DNA of 64,000 nt from Mesorhizobium ciceri biovar biserrulae WSM1271 (GCF_000185905.1 NC_014923.1:2689501-2753500), one strand, 5' to 3'; shown: positions 7,455 to 17,016, counted from the first letter of the stretch. Numbers and translations are program-made. The notes: generated by a model from the letters alone, not told the origin.

Positions 7455-9547
7455 GCCTGGACCCCTTTGCGGATCAGGAGGATCGAACCGTCGCTCTGTA
7501 GCGCGGCATCGAAGAGAGTGGTGACGACCGTCGACGTCTCACGCTCGACGATCACCGCCGGACCGCTGATGCGATCCCCTGGCGAAAGGTCGGCGCGTTC
7601 GATGATGGCTGAAACCTGGACCGTTCCGGTCGCCGGATCGAAAACCTCGCGCGTTTGCGAAGCGGCGACGGTCCTGGTCCCCATGGTGATCTCGTGCCTT
7701 GCGGGCGCCGGCCGCACGTCCTGCGCCTTGACCGACCAGGTGACGATCTCGATTTCCAATCCGTCGAGGCCATCAATGGCACGGCCGAAGAAGCGCGCAT
7801 AATTGTCCCGGAAGGCGTCCTTGAGGCTCACCTCGTCGCCGGGCTTGAACGCCCTGTCGGGCAGCGGCACCGGGATTTCCCATCCCTGGCCGGCATAGCG
7901 CATGAAGGCGGTGATCTCGCGGGTGATGGCATTGTTCGTGCCGGCTCGCACGAAGCTCTCGGCGGTCGTCTTCAGCCCGTCGAGCAGCGCATTCACCTCG
8001 CATGCATCGAAGCGCGACAGCCGCATCAGCTTGGAAGCCAGCGCCTCGTAGCCGAACGGCGCCTTGAGGAAGCCGATGGCCGAGCCGACGCCGGCGCCTT
8101 GCGGGACAAGGCACTGTTCGACGCCAAGCTTCTCGCACAGCCGCGCCGCATGCAGGGGCGCTGCACCGCCAAAGGCGATCATGACATTGTCGGAGATGTT
8201 CTTGCCGTTTTCCACCGCGTGGACGCGGGCGGCATTGGCCATATTCTCGTCGACGACCTCGCAGATGCCGAAAGCGGCGGAAACAGAATTGAGCGAAAGC
8301 CGGGTGCCGACATCGCGGGTGATCGCCTGCTCGGAAGCCTGCGTGTCGAGCCTGATGGCGCCGCCGGCGAAATTGTCGGGATCGAGCTTGCCCAGCACCA
8401 GGTCGGCATCGGTGATGGCCGGGCGGCTGCCGCCACGCCCGTAGCAGGCGGGACCGGGTTCGGACCCGGCACTTTCCGGGCCGGTCTGGATGCGGCCCAT
8501 GGCGTCGACCCAGGCGATCGAGCCGCCGCCGGCGCCGATCTCGATCATCTCGATGACCGGGATCGAGATCGGCATGCCGGAGCCTTTGCAGAAGCGATAG
8601 GTGCGGGCGACCTCGAAGGTCCGCGCCGTGCGCGGCGAATAGTCCTCGATCAGGCAGATCTTCGCGGTCGTTCCGCCCATGTCGTAGGAGACGACGGAGT
8701 CCAGGTCGAAGCGCCGCGCCACGTCGGCCGCAAAAATGGCACCGCCGGCCGGACCGGACTCGACCAGGCGCACCGGAAATTCGGACGCGGTTTCCACCGA
8801 GATCAGTCCGCCGCCCGAGTGGATCATGAACACCGGACAGTTCGCCCCCATCTCCTTCAGCCGCACCTGGAGGCGCACCAGATAGTCGGCCATCTGCGGC
8901 CGGACATAGGCATTGGCGCAAACCGTGTTGAAGCGTTCGAACTCGCGCATCTGCGGCGAGACCTCGGCGCTGATGGAAATCGGTATGTCCAGCTTTCTGG
9001 CGAGGATCGCGCGTGCCCGCTGCTCATGCCCCGGGTTCATGTAGGAATGGATGAAGCCGATGGCGACGGCGCCGAAGCCGCCCGCGGCGATGCCGTCGGC
9101 GATCTCGTCGAGCGCTGCTTCGTCCAGCGGCTGCAATTCCTTTCCGTCCGCGCCGATGCGCCCCTTGACCGTATAGCGATGCTCGCGCGGGATCAGCGGC
9201 GGCGGCAGCTTCAGGTTCAGATCATACTGTTCGAACCGGTTTTCCGTGCGCATCTCGATGACATCGCGAAACCCTTCGGTGGTGACCAATGCCGTCTTGG
9301 CGCCACGCCGTTCGATGAGCGCGTTGGTCGCCAGCGTGGTGCCGTGAATGACGATGTCGAGGTCCGCCAGCGTGATGCCGGCGTCGCGCACGACGATCTC
9401 GATCCCGTCGAGGATAGCCTGTTCGGGGGCGGCATAGTTGGTCAGGATCTTGGTGGAAAAGATCGTGCCGCGCACATCGACCACAATATCGGTGAACGTG
9501 CCGCCGATATCCGCGCCGAGACGGATGTCATTTGCCGTACTGGTCAT
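7451..9547 (-). CDS. hyuA: Hydantoinase/oxoprolinase family, A subunit
   Basis: The 698-residue protein has the HyuA layout. It opens with the ATP-binding motif LGADIGGTFTDIVVD, followed by HGTTLATNALIERRGAKTALVTTEGFRD, the central SGPAGGAIFAA and SYDMGGTTAKICLIE, and the glycine-rich IGAGGGSIAWVD. A C-terminal SGPAVIVERETSTVV is also typical. HyuA is the actin/hexokinase-like ATP-using subunit that activates the cyclic amide or carbonyl substrate for HyuB. The gene overlaps the TPP enzyme gene before it and hyuB after it by four bases, which fits equimolar expression. The specific substrate (hydantoin, 5-oxoproline or ketone) is unknown. Confidence 0.92.
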   Translation of the reverse strand: MTSTANDIRLGADIGGTFTDIVVDVRGTIFSTKILTNYAAPEQAILDGIEIVVRDAGITLADLDIVIHGTTLATNALIERRGAKTALVTTEGFRDVIEMRTENRFEQYDLNLKLPPPLIPREHRYTVKGRIGADGKELQPLDEAALDEIADGIAAGGFGAVAIGFIHSYMNPGHEQRARAILARKLDIPISISAEVSPQMREFERFNTVCANAYVRPQMADYLVRLQVRLKEMGANCPVFMIHSGGGLISVETASEFPVRLVESGPAGGAIFAADVARRFDLDSVVSYDMGGTTAKICLIEDYSPRTARTFEVARTYRFCKGSGMPISIPVIEMIEIGAGGGSIAWVDAMGRIQTGPESAGSEPGPACYGRGGSRPAITDADLVLGKLDPDNFAGGAIRLDTQASEQAITRDVGTRLSLNSVSAAFGICEVVDENMANAARVHAVENGKNISDNVMIAFGGAAPLHAARLCEKLGVEQCLVPQGAGVGSAIGFLKAPFGYEALASKLMRLSRFDACEVNALLDGLKTTAESFVRAGTNNAITREITAFMRYAGQGWEIPVPLPDRAFKPGDEVSLKDAFRDNYARFFGRAIDGLDGLEIEIVTWSVKAQDVRPAPARHEITMGTRTVAASQTREVFDPATGTVQVSAIIERADLSPGDRISGPAVIVERETSTVVTTLFDAALQSDGSILLIRKGVQA

Positions 9548-11214
9548 GCGTTGGCCTTATGCGAAGCGAGCGCTGCGTCGCGCATTTGGGAAAGGGTTTG
9601 ACGCGGCGTGATCGCCTCCGGGGAAATATCCAGCTCCAGGACCGCGCCGGTCGCGGATGCCAGCGCCCTGCCGAAAGCGCCGGCGAACTCCCCCGTCGCG
9701 CCGACCCGCTCGGCGTGGAAGCCATAGGCCCGGGCGATGCCGACAAAATCCGGGTTCTCGATGTTCGTTCCCGACACGCGCGCCGGATAGTGCCGCTCCT
9801 GATGCGCGCGGATGGTCCCGTAGATGCCGTTGTTCAGGATGAGGACGATCGGCTGCGCCCCGGCCTGCATCGCCGTCCCCAACTCCTGGCAGTTCATCTG
9901 GAAATCGCCGTCACCGGCAAAGCAGACCACCGTGCGTGAGGGAAAGGCCACTTTGGCCGCGATGGCCGCCGGCAGGCCGTAGCCCATGGCGCCGGATTGC
10001 GGTGCAAGCAGCCGCGCCTTTGGCCCGAACTTGAAGAACTTGTTTGGCCACACGGTGAAATTGCCGGCGCCGCTGGTGAGGATGACGTCGTCGGGCAGCG
10101 TTTCGCGCAGCCAGCGGCTGACTTCGACCATGTCGACCGGGCCCGGCTGGGCAGGCGCGGTGAACGTGCCCTCATAGCTTTGGCGTGCCTGCGACCGCCA
10201 CGCGGCCCAGTCGCCCTTGACCGGCGAGAGCGCCTTGGCGAAGGCGTTCGGCCCGGCATGGATGCCAAGCGCCGGCACATAGATCTTGCCGATCTCGCGA
10301 TCCGAAGCATGGACATGGATCAGCTTCTGCTTCGGCTCGGGCACGGACAGCAGCGTGTAGCCATCCGTGGTCATCTCGCCGAAGCGCACATTGATCGCCA
10401 GGATCACATCGGCGTCCCGGATCAGCTTCTTGACATGCGGGACCATGCCGACACCGGCCTCGCCGACGAAGACCGGTGAGCCATTGTCGAACTGATCCTG
10501 GAAGCGGAACGCCGCGACCACCGGAATGTCGGAGGTTTCGGCGAAAGCCTGGAGCACGGCACGCCCGTCAGCTGACCAGTTGGCGCCGCCGATCAGGATG
10601 ACCGGTCTGCTGGAGGCGGCCAGCATGGACCGGGCCTCGGCCAGCGCATCGGCATCGGCCGCGGCCTCGAACACCCTGGCAGGCCCGCTGAGCGCCGCGA
10701 CATCGGTCGGCGTCGTCAGCATGTTCTCGGGCAGGGCGATCACCACCGGGCCTGGCCGCCCGGTGAGCGCCGTGGTCCAGGCCCGGGCAATGATTTCCGG
10801 CAGGCGCTCGACAGCGTCGATCTCCACCGCCCATTTCGCCATCGTGCCGAACACCGCGCGGTAGTCGATTTCCTGAAACGCTTCGCGGCCGCGCATGTCG
10901 GTGCCGACCTGGCCGACGAACAGGATCATCGGCGAACTGTCCTGCATCGCCGTGTGCACGCCGATGGACGCATTGGCGACACCCGGTCCGCGCGTCACGA
11001 AGCAGATGCCCGGCGAACCCGTCAGCTTGCCATAGGCCGAGGCCATGAATGCCGCACCGCCTTCATTGCGACACAGCACGTAGTCCAGCTTTCCACGAGT
11101 GTCGTGCAGCGCGTCCAGCACGGCCAGATAGCTTTCGCCCGGCACACCGAAACTCTTGGTCGCGCCGAGCGCGATCAGGCATTCGACAAGAAGGCGACCG
11201 CCATTGCGGATCAT
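9544..11214 (-). CDS. Thiamine-diphosphate enzyme of the acetolactate synthase family
   Basis: The domain order is that of TPP enzymes. The N-terminal PYR domain has the activating Glu in CRNEGGAAFMA. A central FAD/nucleotide-like domain follows. The C-terminal PP domain has GDGDFQMNCQELGTAMQ with a downstream NN pair (ILNNGIYG), the Mg/TPP motif. Relatives include acetolactate synthase, benzoylformate decarboxylase and oxalyl-CoA decarboxylase; the exact reaction is not clear, and no small regulatory subunit is adjacent. I chose the ATG at 11212-11214 (556 aa), which has AAGGA about 10 bases upstream; an ATG 18 bases earlier (11230-11232) lacks a ribosome site. It is the first gene of the overlapping five-gene unit. 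A 2-oxo acid made by the aminotransferase is a plausible substrate. Confidence 0.85.
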   Translation of the reverse strand: MIRNGGRLLVECLIALGATKSFGVPGESYLAVLDALHDTRGKLDYVLCRNEGGAAFMASAYGKLTGSPGICFVTRGPGVANASIGVHTAMQDSSPMILFVGQVGTDMRGREAFQEIDYRAVFGTMAKWAVEIDAVERLPEIIARAWTTALTGRPGPVVIALPENMLTTPTDVAALSGPARVFEAAADADALAEARSMLAASSRPVILIGGANWSADGRAVLQAFAETSDIPVVAAFRFQDQFDNGSPVFVGEAGVGMVPHVKKLIRDADVILAINVRFGEMTTDGYTLLSVPEPKQKLIHVHASDREIGKIYVPALGIHAGPNAFAKALSPVKGDWAAWRSQARQSYEGTFTAPAQPGPVDMVEVSRWLRETLPDDVILTSGAGNFTVWPNKFFKFGPKARLLAPQSGAMGYGLPAAIAAKVAFPSRTVVCFAGDGDFQMNCQELGTAMQAGAQPIVLILNNGIYGTIRAHQERHYPARVSGTNIENPDFVGIARAYGFHAERVGATGEFAGAFGRALASATGAVLELDISPEAITPRQTLSQMRDAALASHKANA

Positions 11215-11294
11215 GCTGCGACATTCCTTCATTCAGGCGGCAAGCGGATCGAGCCTGCCTTTCGGATTCATACGTGCACGCTGGCGCATCGAGA

Positions 11295-11327
11295 CGAAAC
11301 CAAGAAATGCCGTCTATTCGAAAGTTT
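11295..11327 (-). promoter_or_regulatory. Candidate promoter/operator module ahead of the TPP-hyuAB operon
   Basis: Read on the minus strand, this region carries ACTTTCGAAT followed 14 bases later by TTTCTTGGTTTCG, about 60-80 bases before the TPP enzyme start (partly inside the 3' end of the FAD oxidase gene). The same 13-mer and the same core (in opposite orientation) occur at 19560-19603 ahead of the SDR gene. This suggests a shared promoter and regulator, possibly the LysR protein encoded between them. The role is inferred. Confidence 0.35.
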
Positions 11328-12738
11328 TTCTTTCCCGAGAGGCGCGAACCAGGACGTCCGGGTTCATCGTGCCCAGCGGATCGAACGCGCCTTTGAGCCG
11401 CGCCATGAGCTCTCGCTCCACCAGGCCGCGATTGCGGTCGGCCATGACCACCTTTGCCCGGCCAAGCCCATGCTCGGCGGCAAAGCTGCCGCCCATCTGA
11501 GTGGCAAGAGATGACAGCGCCTCTGCGAACAGCTCGGCCTTGCCGTCGAAATCGGCACGACCTTCCGGCGGAGACAAATTGTAATGGATGTTTCCGTCGC
11601 CGAGGTGCCCGAACGGGTTTATCCGCACACCGGGAAGAATGCCGCCGCAGATCTTCGCGCCAGCCTCGACGAAACGGGCGATTGCACCTGGAGGGACGGA
11701 GATGTCGTGCTTGAGTTGCTCGCCTTCCAGCCTTTGTCCCTCCGGTTGCTCCTCGCGCAGCCGCCAGAATTGTGCGCGATGCGCACCTGTCGCCGCCAGC
11801 GCGCCGTCGCTAACCAGGCTCTGTTCCATGCCCCATTCCAGAGCCGAAGCCAGGATCTCGTCCAGGGGAACGCGTGACGACCCCGATGCCAGTTCGACCA
11901 GCAGATAGACGTCGCCCCGTGTCTCCAGTTGGTAGGCAAGGTCGGGCACGTGCTTGAGCGCCAATCGCAGGCCCACATCGGAGAAGAACTCGAGGCCAGT
12001 CAGGAATTCCCCGGCCTCGCCGCGCAGGAAGGCGCCGAACGAAACGGCGGCGGCAAAGTCGGGCAGGACCAGAAGGGCGCTCGCTTGCTGCCGAGGCTTG
12101 GGGTAGAGCCGCAGGATCGCGCGCGTGACGATGCCGAGCGTGCCCTCAGCGCCACAGAACAGCTTGCGCAGTTGATAGCCGGCATTGTCCTTCTGCACCG
12201 CGCGCAGTCCGTCCCAAATCCCGCCATCAGGCGTCACGACTTCGAGACCCAGGACGAGATCCTGCATCATGCCGTATCGGAAAGCCTGGCTGCCGCCGGC
12301 ATTGGTGCCGATCAGGCCGCCGATCCTGGCGCTGCCTTCGGCGCCCAGATGCATTGGAAACATCAGCCCATGCGGCTCCAGCGCCTCGTGCAGCGTGGCC
12401 AGCACGACACCCGCCTCGACGACGATCGATCCGCTGTCCAGATACGGCTTCCCGATCGCCGTCATGCGTGACAGCGAGACGATCACCGCATTCGGCTGCT
12501 CGGCGACGGCGGCGCCGCAAAGCCCGGTGTTTCCGCCTTGCGGCACGACTGCCAGTCCGGCCTCGCGACATAGTTTGACGACACTGGCAACCTGCGACGT
12601 ATTCGCGGGCCTGGCAACGCCAAGAGGTGCGACGCCGTAGCGATTGAGCCAATCGCGCCGGTAGGGCTCGGCATCCCGGCCCGAAAGCCAGCCCTTCGGC
12701 CCGAGAATCTCGTGCAGCGCGGTGGCGGGATCGGTCAT
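11314..12738 (-). CDS. FAD-linked oxidase, D-2-hydroxyacid dehydrogenase (GlcD/D2HGDH) family
   Basis: The protein has an N-terminal PCMH-type FAD domain with VPQGGNTGLCGAA (residues about 70-82) and the flavin-contacting GGLIGTNAGGSQAFRYG and GAEGTLGIVTRA. Its C-terminal FAD-oxidase domain has FGHLGDGNIHYN and AAEHGLGRAK, which supply metal-binding histidines and Glu. Family members oxidise D-2-hydroxyglutarate, D-lactate or glycolate and pass electrons to ETF or quinone. The ATG at 12736-12738 (474 aa) fits the family N-terminus; an ATG at 12798 adds 20 residues of little similarity. It sits between the Aap-type ATPase gene and the TPP operon on the same strand, so it may be cotranscribed with the transporter. 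Confidence 0.85.
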   Translation of the reverse strand: MTDPATALHEILGPKGWLSGRDAEPYRRDWLNRYGVAPLGVARPANTSQVASVVKLCREAGLAVVPQGGNTGLCGAAVAEQPNAVIVSLSRMTAIGKPYLDSGSIVVEAGVVLATLHEALEPHGLMFPMHLGAEGSARIGGLIGTNAGGSQAFRYGMMQDLVLGLEVVTPDGGIWDGLRAVQKDNAGYQLRKLFCGAEGTLGIVTRAILRLYPKPRQQASALLVLPDFAAAVSFGAFLRGEAGEFLTGLEFFSDVGLRLALKHVPDLAYQLETRGDVYLLVELASGSSRVPLDEILASALEWGMEQSLVSDGALAATGAHRAQFWRLREEQPEGQRLEGEQLKHDISVPPGAIARFVEAGAKICGGILPGVRINPFGHLGDGNIHYNLSPPEGRADFDGKAELFAEALSSLATQMGGSFAAEHGLGRAKVVMADRNRGLVERELMARLKGAFDPLGTMNPDVLVRASRERKTFE

Positions 12739-12798
12739 TGATTTACCCGAGTTAGCTGAGGGCGTGCCGTCCGACACGTCCCGGATCGTTGCTTCCAA

Positions 12799-13563
12799 TC
12801 AATGACCCAGCACCTGCGACACGAATTGTCGAGTGCGCTCGTTGCGGGAAGAGGTGAAGAACTCGTCCGGAGGCGCTTCTTCGAGGATCTCGCCGCCGTC
12901 CATGAAAAGCACCCGGTCCGCCACGCGACGCGCAAAGCCCATCTCATGCGTCACGCAGATCATCGTCATGCCTTCCGAGGCAAGCGTGACCATGACGTCA
13001 AGCACTTCGGAAACCATTTCCGGATCGAGCGCCGAGGTCGGTTCGTCGAACAGCATGATCTGCGGCTGCATGCAAAGAGCGCGTGCAATGGCGACGCGCT
13101 GCTGCTGACCGCCGGACAATTGGCTGGGATATTTCATGGCCTGCTCGGGAATGCGCACCTTCTCCAGGTAGTGGCGGGCGGTTGCCTCGGCTTGCGCCCG
13201 CGGCTGCTTGCGCACGATCATCGGGGAGATCATGCAGTTCTCCAGCACCGTCATGTGCGGGAACAGGTTGAAGTGCTGGAACACCATGCCGACTTCACGC
13301 CTGATCTCGTCGATATTGCCGACATCGTCGTTGAGCTCGGTCCCGAGCACCGCGATGCGGCCGCCATTGTGCTGTTCGAGGCGGTTGATGCAGCGGATCA
13401 TCGTCGATTTGCCGGAGCCGGAGGGTCCGCAGACGACGATTTTTTCGCCCCGTTGTACGGAAAGGTTTATCCCGCGCAGTGCTTGGAACGTGCCGTAGTA
13501 TTTGTCGAGGTTTTCGATGCGGAGCGCCGGCTCACCGGTCGAATTGGTTGAGATCACCTGCAC
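12799..13563 (-). CDS. aapP: Amino-acid ABC transporter ATPase, AapP type
   Basis: The 254-residue ATPase has Walker [10 protein letters not shown], the Q-loop in [16 protein letters not shown], signature [15 protein letters not shown], Walker [15 protein letters not shown] and the switch His in VTHEMGFA. This is the PAAT (polar amino acid) subgroup, closest in wording to AapP/GlnQ. It energises the two permeases encoded immediately upstream. An AAGGAGG ribosome site precedes the ATG, and the permease gene ends 6 bases before. The order SBP-permease-permease-ATPase equals aapJQMP of rhizobia, the broad-range L-amino-acid importer, but this may be a paralogue with narrower range. Confidence 0.9.
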   Translation of the reverse strand: MQVISTNSTGEPALRIENLDKYYGTFQALRGINLSVQRGEKIVVCGPSGSGKSTMIRCINRLEQHNGGRIAVLGTELNDDVGNIDEIRREVGMVFQHFNLFPHMTVLENCMISPMIVRKQPRAQAEATARHYLEKVRIPEQAMKYPSQLSGGQQQRVAIARALCMQPQIMLFDEPTSALDPEMVSEVLDVMVTLASEGMTMICVTHEMGFARRVADRVLFMDGGEILEEAPPDEFFTSSRNERTRQFVSQVLGH

Positions 13564-13569
13564 GCCTCC

Positions 13570-14649
13570 TTACCGTTCGCTGACCGACATGCGGCGCTCG
13601 AGAAAGGCGCCATAGCGGGATAGGCTGAAGACGAAGATGAAGTAGATGAAGGCGATGAAGGCATAGACTTCGACATAGGCGAAGCGCCATTCGCCGGTGC
13701 CATAGGCGGCATTGCCGGAAGCCAGGATCTCGAAGAAACCGACGATGACCACCAGCGAGGTCTCCTTGAACGAGATGACGAACTGGTTGATCGTGGCCGG
13801 CATTGCGTTGCGCATGGCCTGAGGCAGGAGGATGCGGCTGATGCGTTGCCAGTAGCGCATGCCGAGTGCCATGGCAGCCTCCTCCTGTCCTGTCGCAACG
13901 CCCTGCATGCCGCCTCTCACGATCTCAGCCTGATAGGCGGAGAAGAACAGAGCGGAGCCGAGGATCACGCGGTAAAGCTTGTCGCCCTGGAGCCATTGCG
14001 GCAGCGCGAACGGCAGAACCACTGCAAAGGTGAAGAGGATCGATATCAGCGGAAGCGACCGGACCCCGTCGATGATGAGGCCGGTGGTCCGCGAAATCCA
14101 GGGCAGCTCCGACCGGCGCAGCAAGGCCAGGCAGATCGCCAAGGGGAAACCGATCAGGCAGGTGGTCACGAAGATGAACAGGGTCAGCGCCAGCCCGCCC
14201 CAGGCTTCCTCGCCGACATGGGCAAGGCCAAGCACGCCGCCTTTCATCAATACGTAGAAAAGGCCTGTTCCGGCTCCCCATACCAGCGCGATCCGGCGGC
14301 CCGTCCAGAACGCCGGGATACAGCTCAGCACCGTCATCACCACAACGGCGACGCAGGCCAGCGCCGAGCGCCATTGTTCCTCGTAGGGATAGAGGCCGAA
14401 GAAGATGATCCGCCATCTCGCTGCGATGACCGACCAGCAGGCTCCCGCTGTCGCCTGGCAGGCTTCCGGCCCGCCGCTGGTGGTGAAGACAGCCGAGAAA
14501 ACCGCCCAATTCAGCAGCTTCCAGACCAGGAAGACCATGATCGTCAGACAGGCCAGCGACACCACCGCCTGAAGCGGCGTCGCGAAGAAGCGTCGCCTCA
14601 GATCCTCAAGCCTGCCGGGAGCGGGTGGAGCGACAATGACCATCTCCAT
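13570..14649 (-). CDS. aapM: Amino-acid ABC transporter permease, AapM type
   Basis: The 359-residue membrane protein starts with a cytosolic Pro/Arg-rich stretch. It then has hydrophobic helices at about residues 35-55, 100-118, 125-140 and 150-175, and the permease domain. The EAA loop reads EEAAMALGMRYWQRISRILLPQAMRNAMP and contacts the ATPase. The long N-terminal extension before the transport domain is a mark of AapM-type proteins compared with short HisM-type ones. It is separated from the preceding permease by 3 bases and followed by the ATPase. Confidence 0.88.
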   Translation of the reverse strand: MEMVIVAPPAPGRLEDLRRRFFATPLQAVVSLACLTIMVFLVWKLLNWAVFSAVFTTSGGPEACQATAGACWSVIAARWRIIFFGLYPYEEQWRSALACVAVVVMTVLSCIPAFWTGRRIALVWGAGTGLFYVLMKGGVLGLAHVGEEAWGGLALTLFIFVTTCLIGFPLAICLALLRRSELPWISRTTGLIIDGVRSLPLISILFTFAVVLPFALPQWLQGDKLYRVILGSALFFSAYQAEIVRGGMQGVATGQEEAAMALGMRYWQRISRILLPQAMRNAMPATINQFVISFKETSLVVIVGFFEILASGNAAYGTGEWRFAYVEVYAFIAFIYFIFVFSLSRYGAFLERRMSVSER

Positions 14650-14652
14650 CTC

Positions 14653-15816
14653 TCAGCCCCTCAGTTGATTGCCCTTGAGGGCAATTGCCTTGTTGATGCG
14701 GTTGAAGACGGCGGCAAGGCTGAGGTTGATGGCGAGGAAGCCTGCCATCAGGATGCCGATCGCTTCGAGGGTTTGCCCGGAATGGTTGATCGTCAGCGCC
14801 ACAATCATGAAGAAGTCGGTGAAGCCCACGGCGATGCCCATCGTCGTCGCCTTCATCAGCCAGACATACTGATTGGCAAGGATCGGCAGCATGGCACGCA
14901 GCGCCAGCGGCAGCCGCACCAGCGTGAAGACCCGCCAGGGACTAAGGCCCAAGGAAAGGGCTGCCTCGACCTGGCCGGTGCCGACAGATTTGAAGCCTCC
15001 GCGCACGATCTCCGCAATGTAGGAGCCGCCATAGATGGCGATGGCGATAGCGAGGGTGGCGAACTCCGGAGGGATACGCAGGCCGCCTCTCAGATTGAGG
15101 CCTTGCAGGGCAGGGAAGTCCAGCAGCGGCGTATCCGGCAGACGTCCGAGAGCCAGAATGATGGTCGCGCAGGCCAGTGCCGCTGCGGCAGCGGCAAACT
15201 GGATGGTGCGCCGCTGGCCGATCGGCTGGGCAAGGAGCGACGTCCTGCCCAGCCAGGCTGGCAGCACGATGGCCGCGATCACAGCCACTGTGGCTGCGGC
15301 AAACGCGGCACTGCCGACGTTCGGGAATGGGATGTAGAGTCCTCGGCTGGTGAGCAGGAAGCCCCAGGCTTCGTGCGCGCTGCGCGGCGTCGGCAGGTGC
15401 GTGATGATCGCATACCAGAAGAAAACCTGGAGGATCAGCGGAATGTTGCGGAAGATGTCCACATAGGTACGGCCGAGCAGCCGCGCCAAATCGTTCGAAG
15501 ACGTCCGCGCCAGACCGACGATCGTTCCCACGATCGTCGCCAGTATCAGGCCGACGCTCCCCAGGAACAGCGTGTTGATGATGCCGATGAGGAAGTACCA
15601 CCAATAGGGATCATTGGCCGTGGCGGGCAGCAGCGAGAAATTCACATCCCAACCCGTCGACTTGAACAGAAAGTCGAATCCGGAGGTGATCCCCTGATCA
15701 GCCAGGTTGCGGCGGGCGATCACGATGCCGGCAAGCACCATCGCGGCGATCGAGCCGACATAGAGGACCTGCAACAGCGCGTTGCGGACCTTTTGATTTC
15801 TCAGCAGGCTGACCAT
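14653..15816 (-). CDS. aapQ: Amino-acid ABC transporter permease, AapQ type
   Basis: The 387-residue protein is the second Aap-type permease. The N-terminus VSLLRNQKVRNALLQVLYVG is typical of AapQ. A first helix pair is followed by a long insertion, and the transport domain has the EAA loop QVEAALSLGLSPWRVFTLVRLPLALRAMLP. The C-terminal FNRINKAIALKGNQLRG also matches the family. It forms the membrane channel together with the AapM-type protein. An 11-base-pair hairpin precedes it, just after the binding-protein gene, so its expression is probably lower than that of the binding protein. Confidence 0.88.
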   Translation of the reverse strand: MVSLLRNQKVRNALLQVLYVGSIAAMVLAGIVIARRNLADQGITSGFDFLFKSTGWDVNFSLLPATANDPYWWYFLIGIINTLFLGSVGLILATIVGTIVGLARTSSNDLARLLGRTYVDIFRNIPLILQVFFWYAIITHLPTPRSAHEAWGFLLTSRGLYIPFPNVGSAAFAAATVAVIAAIVLPAWLGRTSLLAQPIGQRRTIQFAAAAAALACATIILALGRLPDTPLLDFPALQGLNLRGGLRIPPEFATLAIAIAIYGGSYIAEIVRGGFKSVGTGQVEAALSLGLSPWRVFTLVRLPLALRAMLPILANQYVWLMKATTMGIAVGFTDFFMIVALTINHSGQTLEAIGILMAGFLAINLSLAAVFNRINKAIALKGNQLRG

Positions 15817-15844
15817 CCAAAGATCCTTGCCGAATTGTCGCCGA

Positions 15845-15869
15845 CCCCGCCCGGCTGTGCCGGGCGGGG
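15845..15869 (-). promoter_or_regulatory. Hairpin between binding-protein and permease genes
   Basis: A perfect 11-base-pair G+C stem (CCCCGCCCGGC/GCCGGGCGGGG, 3-base loop) lies 26 bases after the aapJ-type stop and before the permease start. Without a U-tract it is more likely an mRNA-stabilising or partially terminating element than a full terminator. Such hairpins raise binding-protein levels over permeases. Confidence 0.6.
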
Positions 15870-15895
15870 CCTGGAGCGGGTGAGTTAAGGACGGA

Positions 15896-16930
15896 TCAGT
15901 CGATCACCAGCGGGAACAGGACACCGCCATTGTTCCAAAGGTTGGTCAACTCGCGGTCCATCTTGTAGGGCGAGTCCTTGCCGAGGTCGCGCTCGAAGAT
16001 TTCGCCGTAATTGCCGACGTTCTTGATCACCTTGTAGGCCCAGTCATCATCGAGACCGAGACCCTTGCCCATGCCTGGCGTGACGCCGAGGAACTTGGCG
16101 ACTTGCGGCGAGGTCGGCTTGGCCTTGACCTCGTCGACGTTCTTGGAGGTGATGCCTTCCTGCTCGGCGAAGATCAGCGTGCTCAGCGTCCAGTTGGCGA
16201 TGTCAACCCAATTGTCGTCGCCTTGACGCATGATCATGACTTCAGGCTCGACGGCGAGCACGTCGGGCAGGATGACATGGTCGTCGACCTTGCTCTTGGC
16301 GATGCGCGCAATGGCGAGCGTCGGGCCCCACTGCGCATAGAGATCGCAGCGTCCGGAGAAATAGGCCTGCTCGAGCTCCTCGGTCTTTTCGATGAGCACG
16401 GGTTCGAGCTTGATGCCAAGCTTGGCCGTATAGGCCGCGACCTGCTGTTCCTGCGACGTGCCGGCGGGAATGCAGATCGTGCCGCCGGCCGCATCCTTGA
16501 GCGACTTGAGGTTTAGCTCCTTGTGCGCCATCACCTTGGTCGTTCCGAGGTAATAGGACATGGAAAATTGCAGCCCGAGCTCGGTGTCGCGGCTGAGCGT
16601 GCCGCCCGACGCCTTGATGATGATGTCGACATCGCCCGATTGCAGGGACGGCCAGCGCTGCGCCCAGCTGATCGGAACGACCTTCAGTTTTGCCGGGTCG
16701 CCGAGCACGGCCGTGGCCACCGCCCGGCAGAGATCGATGTCCATGCCCTTCCAGTTGCCCTTGTCGTCAACTTCGGCGAAGCCGAGGTAAGACCCGTCAT
16801 GGCCGGTGCAGTTGAGCACGCCGCGCGCCTTGACGGCTTCCAGCGTCTTGCCGCCGGCGGCTTCTGCCGGCGCTGCAAAATGCACAAGTCCAAGGGCCAT
16901 GGCTGCGGCCCCCCATTTCATCGTCTTCAT
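15896..16930 (-). CDS. aapJ: Amino-acid ABC transporter periplasmic binding protein, AapJ type
   Basis: The 344-residue protein begins with a signal peptide (MKTMKWGAAAMALGLVHFAA, cleavage after AEA). It continues with the PAAT binding-protein fold: LEAVKARGVLNCTGHDGSYLGFAEVDDKGNWKGMDIDLCRAVA, then two Cys in CTG and CRA that could pair. The length and the C-terminal GGVLFPL fit AapJ. I chose the ATG at 16928-16930 because a signal peptide follows at once and GGAG lies upstream; the upstream extension of the ORF has no protein-like features. It captures the amino acid in the periplasm for the two downstream permeases. The regulator gene lies 86 bases upstream on the same strand. Confidence 0.9.
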   Translation of the reverse strand: MKTMKWGAAAMALGLVHFAAPAEAAGGKTLEAVKARGVLNCTGHDGSYLGFAEVDDKGNWKGMDIDLCRAVATAVLGDPAKLKVVPISWAQRWPSLQSGDVDIIIKASGGTLSRDTELGLQFSMSYYLGTTKVMAHKELNLKSLKDAAGGTICIPAGTSQEQQVAAYTAKLGIKLEPVLIEKTEELEQAYFSGRCDLYAQWGPTLAIARIAKSKVDDHVILPDVLAVEPEVMIMRQGDDNWVDIANWTLSTLIFAEQEGITSKNVDEVKAKPTSPQVAKFLGVTPGMGKGLGLDDDWAYKVIKNVGNYGEIFERDLGKDSPYKMDRELTNLWNNGGVLFPLVID

Positions 16931-17016
16931 GTTCCGTCTCCACTGTTGAGGTTGTTTGGTTTCTTGTTGTTGGAGGCCCAAAAGTTCTCTTTCGGAGCTC
17001 GGTCTCAAAGCCGCTC

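Noticed and set aside
7655..9601. Long plus-strand ORF (648 codons) over hyuA
   Set aside because: Antisense to a well supported HyuA; no motifs.
13846..15888. Long plus-strand ORF (680 codons) over the Aap-type permeases
   Set aside because: Antisense shadow of two membrane-protein genes; Gln/Arg/Asp-rich translation without motifs.
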